From Theropithecus gelada (taxonomy: Eukaryota > Chordata > Mammalia > Primates > Cercopithecidae), in contig NC_037686.1 in the NCBI RefSeq assembly GCF_003255815.1, positions 55,587,888 through 55,651,887 on the forward strand: a DNA stretch of 64,000 nt, read 5' to 3'. The notes under the pieces are model-generated. The model did no database searches. It was given only the letters and a program-made list of their open reading frames with translations, and was not told where the DNA came from. Of this stretch, positions 24,653 through 38,758 are shown piece after piece. Each line of letters begins with the position of its first letter. Positions within the stretch are counted from its first letter, which is position 1. The translations under genes were made by a program, and so were the position numbers.

Positions 24653-26672
24653 ACCTGTTGGTGTTTTGCTGGGTTTGAGGATGTCCGGAAAAATTGCTCT
24701 TTCCTGTGGGAAACATAATTCAGTAGTGGAAACATGCTTATTTTTGCTCATTTTGATTGATAGCTGGTTTAGAGCTGCTGGCTAGAAAGAACTGGTAACA
24801 TTACAGAGGGATCTGGAGTCAGAAAGAAAATTCATGCTATTTGACCTAGCAGTTTATAGAATGAAAAATCAGAAACAGTCTTTAACAATGAAGAAACTGG
24901 TAAACAAACTGATAACTTACGGAATATTTTGCAATCCTCTGAGATATAAAATGACAACTTAGAAAGGTGTGTATGATACAAAGGTATGTATGAAGGGGTT
25001 AAAGCAGGATGTAAAGTTGTGTGTATGTTATGATTACAACTATGTAAAAAGGTATGCAAATTTTTAAAATGGACGAAAATTCACCAAACTGTTTACTATG
25101 AAGATAGTAGGATTATGGTTATGTTGTTGTTGTGTTTTTTTTTTTTTTTTTTAACTTTTCTTTTAAACTTTTGATAATAGGACTGTATTTATAATAATTG
25201 GAAAACATTTAAGTGAAAACTCTATGGATTTTGTGTGTGGTTCTAAGAAGTTTTAAAACAAAGCTTCTAAAATTTCCAAAAGGTAAATCTTAGTAGTAGG
25301 CTAATTATAGGAGGTTTTATAATTTTTTAAAGAGATTCCTAATAAGTTGAGAGAAGCCATCTATTTGGAATGGGTTTAAGGTAGTTTTCTGATGTCATGT
25401 CTGTACAAGATAGCTTCTTAAGGTCATTTTTTGAACTTTTGAATCTAGACTCAACATATTTAATGTGATCAACTTTGTAGGGAAAAGGGCAGTGAGCTGA
25501 TTATTGTCTAATGCAGTAGAGAGGAGTGGAACATAAAGTTTTTAGGAAATTGTTTTGCTCTTGGAATTTTTGTTTATAAAAGACTAATTTAAACAATAGC
25601 AGGGTGTATTACACAGTAGAAAGTAAACTCTATAACCCAACCTCCTAGTTAGAACCACTGGAAAAGAATTTTTAATTATATTGGGACTTATGTGATTGTA
25701 GGGACATGGCTCTTAATCATTGTCTGAAGTCATCTTGGCCGAAGTCTGTTTACAGCAAAGAAAACTGAAATGTAGTTGTTTTTTCACTGTTTGAAGAGAG
25801 ATAAACAGTGGTATAGATTATCTCAAAATCATTCATGCTTGGCTTTCAAATTTTTATTTTAGTATGTACTTAGGAGTGTGTGTGTGCTCAGAAGAAACAC
25901 CACAGCACTCCTAATAAAAGCATGTCACTCTGAAAACTTGACTCAGCTGGAGCTGTGGAGCTGTCTAGCTTCATCATCCTGATTTCCACACCCACAGCAG
26001 TGTGCATTACCCCTGACATAGTCATAGTTCTTATCTAAAGGAGGTAGCTAGGTATGTGTGTTCCTTTGGAGCAGTTAAGAGTAAATAGGGGTATACTGGA
26101 CCTTAGACAATTCCAAGAGTTAAGACTGAGTCATTCCTAAGGCCTCTAAATCCTCATGACAGAGTGTAATTCATATTTTTTCTGAGGCTGAAATTTGAGT
26201 TAAGCCCTCCCTGAGTGAGGCCTGCTGCCCAGCTTCATTGTTTTCAGTGAAGTTCAGTTGTGTCTCCTCGCTCATGACATTGCACACTTTAACTTTTGTG
26301 CCTGTGACATTTTGTGTGTGTGTGAAAAAGTACCACAAAAATAAATTAAGCTGGGAAAGCAGGTGATTAAAATCCTGAAGTCCACAAAAGTGATGGTTTC
26401 TAGGTAGAATATAGAAGTTGTAGATAACTTCAGAATGTTGAATGTGGTGGAAGCTAAACCTATGTAACTGAACAGGTCTACCATCTGTTACAATGGAAAT
26501 GACAGCAACAAGAAGGTAGTGAGTGTTTCAGTGATTATTCCAACCAATGAAAATTTTGCTCATCAAATAAGAAAGAAAACTTGAGAATGCTGAAAGGACT
26601 CTTAAGGTATTGTGTGAAGTTATGCACAGGAAATGTGAGAAGTAACAGATGGTGAAGACATTGAACTGACAA

Positions 26673-26981
26673 GTGAAGGTTGGTTTTGCAAATTTCAAAT
26701 ATGTTTTGCCAGATATGAAGTTAATAGTGGGAGGCTGCCCCAACTCACTATATATTGCTTCTGGAACTGAGCTGAAGAAGCTCATACAAGGGAGGAAGGG
26801 CTATGGTCTGTATGAATTCAAAATTGTAATGAAACCCACATTTGAAGAAGATACCTTCTCATACATCTCAAACATACACATCCCAAAAAGAGATGTGAGC
26901 ATCAGGCATTCAGGACTACTGAAGAATAATTGTGATCTGTCCATGGAATCATGTAATGGAGGGAACTTGAAAGATGCCTGA
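26673..26981 (+). other. Unassigned 102-codon open frame
   Basis: An ATG-to-TGA frame with mixed, non-repetitive composition, e.g. ASGTELKKLIQGRKGYGLYE and KPTFEEDTFSY. Neighbouring frames just upstream also look partly protein-like but are cut by stops. No domain or family recognised and no splice sites that fit PHLPP1. It could be a piece of an old processed pseudogene or transposon gene, or simply chance. Confidence 0.2.
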
Positions 26982-27217
26982 GAACTGAATCTAGTTCCTT
27001 TTGAGGAAGAGAGATGGGGGAAGGAAGGAAGAAAGAGGAGAGTAGAAAGTGTGGGCAGCACCTGATCTCTCGTCCGTTATGCCCCATGTTTGCCTCACTC
27101 TTCTCTCTGACCTGATTTGCTTGCTTCTTTGGTCTAGGTTATAATCAACCAAATCCTGATGATCCACCAGGTCAAGTTGGTTAGTTATGTTAGTAACGTA
27201 ATACTGTGTAACTTGTC

Positions 27218-27367
27218 AAGTTGTGGTCCCCAGATCTGCAACATCTGCAAAATCTCAGGCGCCTACCCAGAACTATTGAATGAGAAACTTTTGAGTGGCA
27301 GAGCCCCTCAATCTCTGTTTTAGCAAGACTTCTAGGTGGTTTTGGCACATGCTCAGGTTTGAAGCCT
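27218..27367. mobile_element. MER5-type (hAT-Charlie) fragment
   Basis: tgtggtccccagatctgcaa, tattgaatgagaaacttttg, ctctgttttagcaagacttc and gcacatgctcaggtttgaag, in MER5A order. Confidence 0.75.
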
Positions 27368-28524
27368 TTCGTTCTAACTTGTCTTCATTCAGCCTTTCCC
27401 TTTCAGCATTTAAATTTATTATTTCCTGCACCACTATACAAATATACAATCAGTGATCATGTTTATAATTTTGATTTTGTATTATTTTAAAAGTTCATGG
27501 CTCATTTTACTATAGTTTATGTGAGAATTTTCTTGGGTGGATTTTTTTTTTTTTCCTTTTTAATTACTTTAGCCCTGTGTTTGCAGAATCTTTAGAGATA
27601 TAAAGTGGTACTATTTTTCGGTACTAGTTAATCAATATTATAAAGAAAATTATAAGCTGTAGGCATATTCAGGAATTTAGAGATTATCGAAAGCTTCAGG
27701 GCATGATATTTGTCCAGGATAAGGGTCTGTGGTAATTTGGGAGATACAAATAAACCTAATCAAATTGAATAGCTGTCAGTAAGAAGCAAGATTTGCTGGG
27801 CAGTTGACTTTATATATTTTGATCTGATGCATAAATTAACCCTCCCAAATCTATTTAGCAGCTGGTTGTCACTTCCATTAGCTAAAAAGCAGCTAGTCTT
27901 AAATCTGTTTCAAAGCTCCTGCCAGCACTCCTCGCTGAGCTTCTTTTAGCCTCTCAGCTCTGAGACAGAATTCCCAGATGCAGTTTAGTGCTCCCCTAGA
28001 CCTCTTATGGAGTCATTTCAGTCCTTCTGCTAGCTCTTGAAATGACCCTAGGCAAGTAATTTAATTCATTCTTTCTGTCACTGGTCATAGTGAAGAAGGA
28101 TTTAAGTATTTATATGCAGTAAGAAACATGCTTTAGAGTTTTATCAGTCTAAGCTCTGAAGGTAAAGAGGGTGAGGTGAGAGTTGAGTGTTTTCACTCAT
28201 TCGACCATTTTCAGCTCCAGGGACATGGTAAATTCTTCCAGTAGCTTTCTATAGTGATCATACTTTTCCTAGATTTTGGTGCAGTATTTATCATGAGTAC
28301 TTTCACTCTCTTACATTTTGGAAATTCTTGTGATTGCTTAATGTGTTGTCCTTATTCTTGTTTTTGACTATTTCTAGTTATAGTAGATTTATGCAAAGAC
28401 CTATAAATTTTGTAGACTCTTTTAGGGAAGTGTAGGTTATTAAAGTTTTACTATGTTCAGTAAATAGAATTATGTGAAACCAACATAGTAAAGTTGTGTG
28501 TTTTTGCCCCAGAACTTAGTAGTT

Positions 28525-28642
28525 TAAAACACCAAACACTTATCTCTGAGTTAGGAATTCAGGAATGGCTTAGCTTAGTGTTTTAAACACCAAACATTTA
28601 TCTCTGAGTCAGGAATTCAGGAGTTTCAGGAATGGCTTAGCT
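28525..28642. repeat. Two-copy tandem duplication (about 57 bp) inside the LTR
   Basis: Copy one, 28525-28576, and copy two, 28582-28642, share aacaccaaacacttatctct and caggaatggcttagct. Copy two has an extra gtttcagga. Confidence 0.85.
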
Positions 28643-28734
28643 GTGTAGTTCTGGATCAGGGTCTGTCTTGAAGTTTGCAATCTGGCCTAGGGGCTGGAGT
28701 TCTCTGGATTTGACCGTGGCTGGAGGATGTTTCT

Positions 28735-29048
28735 TTTTGTTTTTGTTTTTGTTTTTGTTTTTGTTTTGACGGAGTCTCGCTCTGTCACCCAGGCTGGAGT
28801 GCAGTGGCGCGATCTCGGCTCACTGCAAGCTCCGCCTCCCGGGTTCCCGCCCTTCTCCTGCCTCAGCCTCCCAAGTAGCTGGGACTACAGGCACCCGCCA
28901 CTGCGCCCGGCTAATTTTTTGTATTTTTAGTAGAGACAGGGTTTCACCGTGTTAGCCAGGATGGTCTCGATCTCCAGACCTCGTGACCCGCCTGCCTCGG
29001 CCTCCTAAAGTGCTGGAATTACAGGCGTGAGCCACCACACCCGGCCTT
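28735..29048 (-). mobile_element. AluY with (GTTTTT)n tail
   Basis: Tail of five GTTTTT units, then gacggagtctcgctctgtca, caagctccgcc, ends cacacccggcc. Target duplication gaggatgtttct at 28723-28734 and 29049-29060, inside the MLT1 LTR. Confidence 0.97.
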
Positions 29049-29539
29049 GAGGATGTTTCTAATATGGCCTGCTCACATGGCTGTTGTTAAGAGGCCTTAG
29101 TTCCTTGCTGGCTGTTAGCAGGAAGTTTCAGTTCCTCACCTTGTTGGCCTTTTCAAAGGATTGTATGAGTATCCTCATGACAGGGCAGCTGGCTTCCCCA
29201 GAGGGAGTGATCCTAGAGAGAGAGAGGGAGGAGGAAGCTATATGCTTTTATGACCTAGTTTCAGAATTCACAAGCTGCTGCTGTCACTTCTACTATATTT
29301 TGTTTGTTAGAAACCAGTCACTAAGTGCAGTACAGACACAAAGGAAGTGGAATTAGGTGCTCTCTTTTGAAGGAAAAAATTTAAAATAATTTGTGGACAT
29401 ATATTTAAACTTTAAAGTTGTGCTACCCTTTTCCTGATATTTGAATGAATACATACCTATAAATTGTATTTATTTACAATGTCAGAATTATGCCATACTT
29501 GTAGTCTAAAACAGACATTTTTCTGTTGATACTGTATGG

Positions 29540-29868
29540 TAACCATCTTTTCAGGTTGGCAGTTACTTATCAATAGTATTGTTTTCAAGTGATTCCTTAT
29601 AATTTCATTATAGATACATTCTACTTTAACCAGTTTCCTATTGTTGAATGTTGAGGAGGGTTTTTAATGTTTCTTCACTATAAATGATATTACACTGGGT
29701 ATTCTTTACATACATCTTTGTAAATTTAAGTTTTTTTTCTTAGATTAAGTGTCTTGAAGTTGAAAAGAGTACAAACATTAAGGCTTTTGAAATCTGTTTT
29801 CAAATTGCCCCTCAGAAAGGTTGTGTTAATGTACACTCATACCAGAATTGTATTAAGAAGTTTGTTTC
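29540..29868 (-). mobile_element. L1M 3' fragment, antisense
   Basis: ccagtttcctattgttgaat, caaattgcccctcagaaagg and atgtacactcataccagaat are antisense old-L1 3' motifs. Low conservation. Confidence 0.5.
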
Positions 29869-29869
29869 T

Positions 29870-30182
29870 GGCTGGGCACGGTGGCTCACGCCTGTAATCC
29901 CAGCACTTTGGGAGGCCGAAGTGGACGGATCACGAGGTCAGGAGTTCAAGACCAGCCTGACCAACATTGTGGAACCCTGTCTCTACTAAAGATACAAAAA
30001 AAATTAGCCGAGTATGGTGGCATGTGCCTGTAATCCCAGCTACTTGGGAGGCTGAGGCAGGAGAATCACTTGAACCTGGGAGGCAGAGGTTGCAGTGAGC
30101 CGAGATCATGCCATTGCACTCCAGCCTGGGTGATAGAGAGATACTCCATCTCAAAAAAAATAAAAATAAATAATAAAAACAT
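29870..30182 (+). mobile_element. AluS-type element
   Basis: ggctgggcacggtggctcac through gatactccatctc and an AAATAAATA-rich tail. Possible target duplication around agtttctt. Confidence 0.95.
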
Positions 30183-30537
30183 AAGTTTCTTTTTTTTTCT
30201 AAAACTTTATGCAGTGGTGGGTATTATTAGTCTTTTAAAATCTTTGCCAAATAGAGAAGTGGTAAATGGTAGTAGTTTGTTTTAGTTTTTACTATTATCA
30301 GTGGCAATTTGGGGAAATGTTTTTTGTCTACTTGTACTTATATGAACTTGCCTGTTTATATATGTTTATTTTTTCCATTAGGGTACTGTTTTGTAAAATT
30401 ATTATATTAAATAAGACATCATTTCTGCCACATTTTGCGAAAGTATTTTCCAGTCCTCTTTGAAAATTTAACATTTTTGTGTAGCCAAATCTATGAGATT
30501 GTCTTGGGTACTTTTAGCTATTTAAATATTTTAATAG

Positions 30538-30823
30538 TAGAGACAAGGTCTTGCCCAGTTGCCCAGGCTAGAGTGCATTGGTGTGACTTTGATTCACTTC
30601 AGCCTCACTTTCCTGGGCTCAGGTGATCCTGCCACCTCAGCCTCCAGAGTAGCTGGAACTACAGGTGCAAGCCCCCACACCCAGCTAATTTTTGTATTTT
30701 TTTGTAGAGATGGACGTCTCATTGTTTTTCCCAGGCTGGTCTGAAAGTCCTGGATGTAAGCAGTCCTCCTGCCTCGGTCTCCCAAAGTGCTGGGATTGTA
30801 GGTGTGAGCTACCATGCCTGGCT
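30538..30823 (-). mobile_element. AluJ-type element
   Basis: tagagacaaggtcttgccca to gctaccatgcctggct, old-type sequence, no clear poly-T. Confidence 0.93.
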
Positions 30824-31434
30824 CTGTGAAACTAAACTAACACAGAAATGATACAAATGATACACTTAGTTGCCAAGGGCAATTTAAGCAGCTATTTCAG
30901 TTATGTTCCATATATTCAGGAAAATAAAAGAAAGCATTTGCATATTAAGGAGAGACATGGAAGATACGCACATATGTGTGTGAATGCATATGTGTATATG
31001 TAGGTAAATACACACGCATACATACACAAATTGAATTTATAGAGATGAAAAATACACTGGAAGGGATTAACAATAGATCAAACACTACAGAAGAAAAAGA
31101 TTAGTGAACTTGAAGATACAGTAATTGATTACCAATGATGAAACATATGGAATAAAAAAAAAACCCATAATGAACTGTGGGATAACTTCAAGTGTTTGTA
31201 ATTGGAGTCCCTGGAGAGACCCTGTGAGGTCAGAAAAAATATTTAAAATAGGGGCTGAAAAAATGTCAAATTTGACCATAAATCTAAGAAGTTCCACAAA
31301 CCTTGAGCACATGAAACATGAAGTATGCTAAGAAGCATGATTACATTGCTTAAAACCAGTGATAAAAAGAAAAAATCTTTAAAAAAGCACTGAGAGAGTG
31401 CTGAACATGCTAGGACTTAAGAATAGCAACAGAC

Positions 31435-31737
31435 TTTTTTTTTTTTTTTTTTTTTTTTGAGACGGAGTCTCACTCTGTTGCCAGTCTGGAGTGTAGTGGC
31501 GAGATCTCGGCTCACTGCAACCTCTGCCTTCCAGGTTCAAGCGATTCTCCTGCCTCAGCCTTCTGAGTAGCTGGGACTACAGGTGTGTGCCACCATGGCC
31601 AGCTAATTTTTGTATGTTTAGTAGAGACAGGGTTTCATCATGTTGGCTAGGATGGTCTTGATCTCTTGACTTTGTGATCTGTCCGCCTTGGCCTTCCAAA
31701 GTGCTGGAATTACAGGTGTGAGCCACTGCGCCCGGGC
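31435..31737 (-). mobile_element. AluS/Y-type element in L1M
   Basis: About 24 T, then gagacggagtctcactctg to cactgcgcccgggc. Short target duplication cagactt at 31430-31436 and 31738-31744. Confidence 0.96.
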
Positions 31738-31842
31738 CAGACTTCTTGACAGAAACAGTGAACACTAGAAGTCAGTGGAAGAGATCATTCTGAAAGAAAA
31801 AAGCTTTTGACCTAGAATTCTGTACACAGTGAAAATATTTTT

Positions 31843-32127
31843 GGGCCAGCCTCAGTGGCTCACGCCTGTAATCTCAACACTTTGGGAAGCCGAGGCAGGT
31901 GGATCACCTGAGGTCAGGAGTTCAAGACCAGCCTGGTCAACATGGCAAAACCCCATCTCTACTAAAAAATATAAAAATTAGTGTGGTGGCGGACGCCTGG
32001 AGTCCCGGCTACTCGGGAGGCTGAGGCAGGGAGAATTGCTTGAACCTGGGAGGCAGAGGTTGCAGTGAGCCAAGATTGCGCCACTGCACTCCAGCCTGGG
32101 TGAGAGAGCGAGACTCCATCTCAAAAA
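31843..32127 (+). mobile_element. AluS-type element in L1M
   Basis: gggccagcctcagtggctca to actccatctcaaaaa. Target duplication gaaaatatttt at 31831-31841 and 32128-32138. Confidence 0.96.
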
Positions 32128-33228
32128 GAAAATATTTTCAAAAAAACAAAGGAAAAGGAAGACTCTCAAATTTACAAAAGCTGAAAGACTATGAACAGCA
32201 GACCTGTGCCATAAGAAATGTCAAGCCCTTGAAGTCAAAGGAAAAAAATAACAGGTGGAAATCTGGATCTACATAAAGGAACGAAGAACACTAGAAATAA
32301 TAAATATAAAAGACTTACTTTAAAAATTCTCTTCCAAGGTAATGTGTTATTTTAGTAAAGACAACAATAGTATAGTGTGGGTGGGCAAGGGGGAGTTTAT
32401 AACCACTGGAATGCCAGAAAATGGTTAACAACCTCCTCTTTGCCTTGATGGTAGCATTTGCCAATTTCCATGCTGTAAATACAGCCACAGGGGTGGTTTC
32501 CAGGCTGCAAACACGATGTCACTAAATGTAGAGCTGGGAATAGATACACAGTAATGTACCGTTATATAGTATTTCTAACAATGTACAGTAGATGTATGTG
32601 TTAGACAATAGTAAAATGTAGTAAAATAATTAGGATGTGATGAGTTTTGAGTATTTATTACTGAAAATTCAAAAACCAACTGTGAACCAGTATAAACCAA
32701 CTCGTGCATACCACTGTCAGTAACATGTAAGGGAAAAAACAAATGGCAACAATAGCACAAAGACTAGGAGAACGGAAATGGCAGTGTATTATCCTAAGGT
32801 TCTTAAATTGTACATGAAGTGATACAATGTTATATTGGTAATGGAAATGGAAGTGTACTGTTGTACTGTACTAGTTATGGTGTTCATGAAGTGGTATAAT
32901 ATTACTTGAAGGTAGATTGTGAGTTCAAAATGTATATAATGAACCCTAAAGCAACCATTAATAAGAACGCAGTAGGGAATGTATTGTTAATATGCCAACC
33001 ATGGGGATAAAATGGAATCAGTTAATACAAAACAAGGCATAAAATGAGAAAAAACAAACAACAGATGGGATAAGTAGAAAACAAAAAATAATATGGTAGA
33101 TTTCATTCATACACATCTATATTTACATTATCAGCAGTCACATTAATGTGAAAGGAGTAAAAGTTTCAGTTGAAAGACAGATTATCAGATTAAAAAAAGT
33201 AACTGCTGCCTACAAGAAACCTATTTTA

Positions 33229-33536
33229 TTTTATTATTATTTGTTTATTTAGAGACAGAGTTTTACTCTTGTTTCCCAGGCTGGAGTGCAGTGGCGCAAT
33301 CTCGGCTCACTGCAACCTCTGCCTCCCAGGTTCAAGCGATTCTCCTGCCTCAGCCTCCCAAGTAGCTGGGATTACAGGCGCCTGCCACCACACCCAGCAA
33401 ATTTTTGTATTTTTAGTAGAGATAGGGTTTCACCATGTTGGCCGCCATACTGGTTTCGAACTCCTGACCTCAGGTGATCCACCCGCCTCGGCCTCCCAGG
33501 TGCTGGGATTACAGGTGTGAACCTCTGCACCTGGCC
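33229..33536 (-). mobile_element. AluS-type element in L1M
   Basis: TTTATTATTATTTG-type tail, agagacagagttttactctt to ctctgcacctggcc. Target duplication aagaaacctatttta at 33214-33228 with aggaaacccatttta at 33537-33551. Confidence 0.96.
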
Positions 33537-34003
33537 AGGAAACCCATTTTAAATATAAAGATCATATAGTTTCAAAGTAAAAAGATGAAAAAATGTAAAT
33601 GTTGGTAACACTGATTATAAGAAAAATAGAGTGGCTATATTTGCATTGACAAAGTAGATTTTAGAGAAAACAGTATAATCAGTGATAAAGAAGGTCGTTT
33701 TATAATGATGAAGCAATCTATACATCGAGAAGATATAACAATCCTAAATGTTTATGCACCTAAATAGAACTTCAGTATACATAAATCAAAAGCTGATAGA
33801 ACTGCAAGCAGAAATAGACAGTTCCACAATTATAGCAATACATGTCAATGCCTTTCTCTCAATCTTTAAAAGAATGTGTAGACAAAATTATTAAAAATAT
33901 GGAAGACTTGACTAGCACTCTTAACTAGCTGGACCTCAGTTTATAGAATAATGCACTCTGCAATAGCAAAATACACATTTTTTTTCAAGTACATATGGAA
34001 CAT

Positions 34004-34373
34004 TGATATGATTAGGCTTTGTGTCCCCACCCAAATTTCATCTTGAATTGTAATCCCCACAATCCCCACGTGTCAAAGGAGAGACCAGATGGAGATAACT
34101 GAATCACAGGGGCAGTTTCCCCCATGCTGTTCTCATGATGGTGAGTGAGTTCTCATGAGACGTGATGGTTTTATAAGGGGCTCATCCCCTCTTCGCTCAG
34201 CACTTCTCCTTCCTGCCACCTTGTAAAGAAGGTGCTTTACTTCCCCTTCCACCATGATTGTGAGTTTCCTTAGGCCTCCCCTGCCATGCTGCACTGTTAG
34301 TCAATTAAACCCCTTTCCTTAATAAATTACCCAGTCTTGGGCAGTTTTTTATAGCAGAATGGAAACTAATACA
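34004..34373 (+). mobile_element. MST/THE1-type solo LTR with 5-bp target duplication
   Basis: Starts tgatatgattaggctttgtg and ends tggaaactaataca (TG...CA). It contains tgatggttttataaggggct and gtcaattaaacccctttcct. Flanked by aacat at 33999-34003 and 34374-34378, the 5-bp duplication expected for MaLR. No internal region, so recombination between two LTRs removed it. Lies inside the L1M, whose sequence resumes directly after. Confidence 0.93.
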
Positions 34374-34744
34374 AACATTAACCAAGATAGACTGTATTCT
34401 ACACTATAAAACAAGTATAATAAGTTTATTTTGTTTTAAATTCAGTACTGTAAGACAAGGCAGAAACAAAATATTTTAAAAATCAGTTCCTACAAAGAAC
34501 ATTCTCTGACCACAATCTTGTGGAATTAAACGGGAGACCAAGAAAAGAAAGATAGCTGGAAAATCCTCAAATATGTGTAAATTAAATTACATACTTCCCA
34601 AATAGCTATGTGTGAAAGAAGAAATAAAAAGGAAATTAGAAAGTACTATGAACTGATGAAAGGTTAAAACACAATATACCAGAATTTGTGGGATGCAGTT
34701 AAGCAGTGTTTAGAAAGAAGAGAATCTCAAAATTAGTAGAAGAT

Positions 34745-34880
34745 GGACCCAGTGCATTGGCTCCCTGTAATCCCAACACTTTGGGAGGCTGAGGTGGGCA
34801 GATCACTTGAGTGCAAGAGTTTGAGCCCAGCCAGGGCAACATGGTGAAACACTGTCTTTAAAAAAGAAAAAATATATATT
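34745..34880 (+). mobile_element. Alu left-arm fragment
   Basis: ggacccagtgcattggctcc to aacatggtgaaacactgtct, then an A-rich stretch. The right arm is absent and L1M sequence follows. Confidence 0.85.
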
Positions 34881-34940
34881 AGTAAAAGAAGCAATAAGCA
34901 ATAACAGTGAAAAAAATAAATGAAACAGAAAATCAGTGAG

Positions 34941-35160
34941 CCTGAGGAACATGGTGAAACCCTGTCTCTACAAAAAGTACAAAAGTCAGCTGGGCATAAT
35001 GGCATGCGCCTGTAGTCCCTGCTATTTGGCAGGCTGGGCTGGGAGAATCACTTGAGCCTGGGAGGCAGAGGTTGCAGTGAGGCGAGATCGCGCCACTATA
35101 CTCCAGCCTGGGTGATAGAGTGAGACCTTTTTATCAAAAAAAAAAAAAAAAAAAAAAAAA
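34941..35160 (+). mobile_element. 5'-truncated Alu
   Basis: Begins within the left arm (cctgaggaacatggtgaaac) and continues through a full right arm to a tail of about 25 A. Separated from the preceding Alu piece by about 60 bp of L1M sequence. The aacatggtgaaac segment therefore occurs twice. Confidence 0.9.
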
Positions 35161-35356
35161 GCAGCAGCAAAGAAAGAAAGGTAAAAAGAAGATCAGCGAA
35201 TTTAAAACCGTTAAGAAGCTTAATAAAATTGGTAGTTCTCTAACCAGACTGATCAAGAAAAGATAGAAGAATCAAGTTACCAATATCAGGAATGAAAGAG
35301 GTGATATCATTACAGATTCTATAGATATTGAAAGAATAATAAGAATATATGTTCTG

Positions 35357-35511
35357 TTTTTTGAGACAGAGTGTTGCTCTGTCACCGGGCAGGAGTGCAG
35401 TGGCGCTGTCTGGGCTCACTGCAACTTCTTCCTCCCACGTTCAAGCAATTCGCCCACCTTCTACTCAAGCCTCCTGAGTAGCTGGGTTTACAGGCGCATG
35501 CCACTATGCCC
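35357..35511 (-). mobile_element. Alu half, antisense, fused to inverted Alu half
   Basis: Short T run, then gagacagagtgttgctctg to gcgcatgccactatgccca, where it stops about half way through the Alu. The next base begins a sense-strand Alu half. Confidence 0.88.
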
Positions 35512-35695
35512 ATCTCTACAAAAACAATTTTTTAAAATTAGCCAAGCATGCTGGTATGCACCTGTAGTCCTAGCCACTCAGGAGACTGAGGCAGAAAGAT
35601 CACATGAGTCTAGGAGTTTGAGGTTACACAGAGCCATGGTTGTGCTCCTGCACAGTGTGGGCTACAGACCAGGACCCTGTTTCTTAAAGCAAAAA
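35512..35695 (+). mobile_element. Alu right half, sense
   Basis: Begins atctctacaaaaacaatttt (middle A-rich region) and continues as an old right arm to aggaccctgtttctt. With the preceding piece it forms an inverted junction with no spacer. Confidence 0.85.
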
Positions 35696-35879
35696 ATTAT
35701 CAATTAAACTCATCATAATCATCTTGGTGGCAGAAACAGCCTTTGAGGAATTCCAATATCCCTTTCTGATTTAGGAAAAAAATAACTTGGCAAGTTAGGA
35801 ATAGAAGGAAACTTCCTCAGTTGGATATAGAGCATCTGTAGAAAATATACAGCTAATAGTGTTTTATTCATTTATTTGG

Positions 35880-36190
35880 CTTTTTTTTTTTTTTTTTTTT
35901 TTTTGAGACGGAGTCTTGCTCTGTCACCCAGGCTGGAGTGCAGTGGTGCAATCTTGGCTCACTGCAAGCTCTGCTTCCCGGGTTTACGCCATTCTCCTGC
36001 CTCACCCTCCTGAGTAGCTGGGACTACAGGCGCCTGCCACCACGCCCAGCTAATTTTTTTTTTTTTGTATTTTTAGTGGAGATGTGGTTTCACGGTGTTA
36101 GCCAGGATGGTCTCCATCTCCTAACCTCGTGATCCACCCGCCTCAGCCTCCCAAACTGCTGGGATTACAGATGTGACACACTGTGCCCAG
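35880..36190 (-). mobile_element. AluY in L1M
   Basis: About 24 T, gagacggagtcttgctctg, caagctctgcttcccggg, ends cactgtgcccag. Target duplication gctaatagtgtttta at 35852-35866 and 36193-36207. Between the left copy and the T tract lie about 14 extra bases (ttcatttatttggc). Confidence 0.95.
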
Positions 36191-36410
36191 ATGCTAATAG
36201 TGTTTTAAATGGCAAAAATTTGAATGCCTCCCCCTTAAGATGCCTTAAAAAGGAAAGAATGTCTGCTTTCACCACTTCTGTTCAAGGTTGTAGTAGTGAG
36301 GTAAGCAAAATAAATTAAAGGCATCTAGATTGCAACTCTGCTTTTTTACAGAGTAAGATTTATACTACCTGGTTTCACTAATAATTTTAAAGATTATGTT
36401 AAAGATAATT

Positions 36411-38699
<2,289 letters not shown>

Positions 38700-38758
38700 T
38701 TAAAAAGTAAGTAAGCCAGACTGGGAGAAAATATTTGCAAGTCATATATCTTACAGAA

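Larger units (their letters stand above)
28500..29395 (-). mobile_element. MLT1-type LTR, antisense, split by an AluY
   Basis: Left piece: gccccagaacttagtagttt, tcaggaattcaggagtttca, gtagttctggatcagggtct. Right piece: gcctgctcacatggctgttg, agggcagctggcttccccag, gaccagtttcagaattcac-like and gaaaccagtcactaagtgca. The AluY occupies 28735-29048. The left piece carries a local tandem duplication. Confidence 0.7.
30830..36410 (+). mobile_element. Old L1M element, sense, 5' and central part (nested insertions)
   Basis: Between younger inserts the + strand reads successive parts of an old LINE-1. ORF1-like region: agattagtgaacttgaagat, then aaaaccagtgataaaaagaa. Inter-ORF region: ctggatctacataaaggaac. 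ORF2 endonuclease region: agaaatagacagttccacaa and aagtacatatggaaca. ORF2 further on: attagaaagtactatgaact and aagttaggaatagaaggaaa. All frames are broken, so it is a dead element. Interrupted by Alus at 31435, 31843, 33229, 34745, 34941, 35360, 35512 and 35880 and by an LTR at 34004. Continues after the L1PA at 38.7 kb. Confidence 0.85.
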
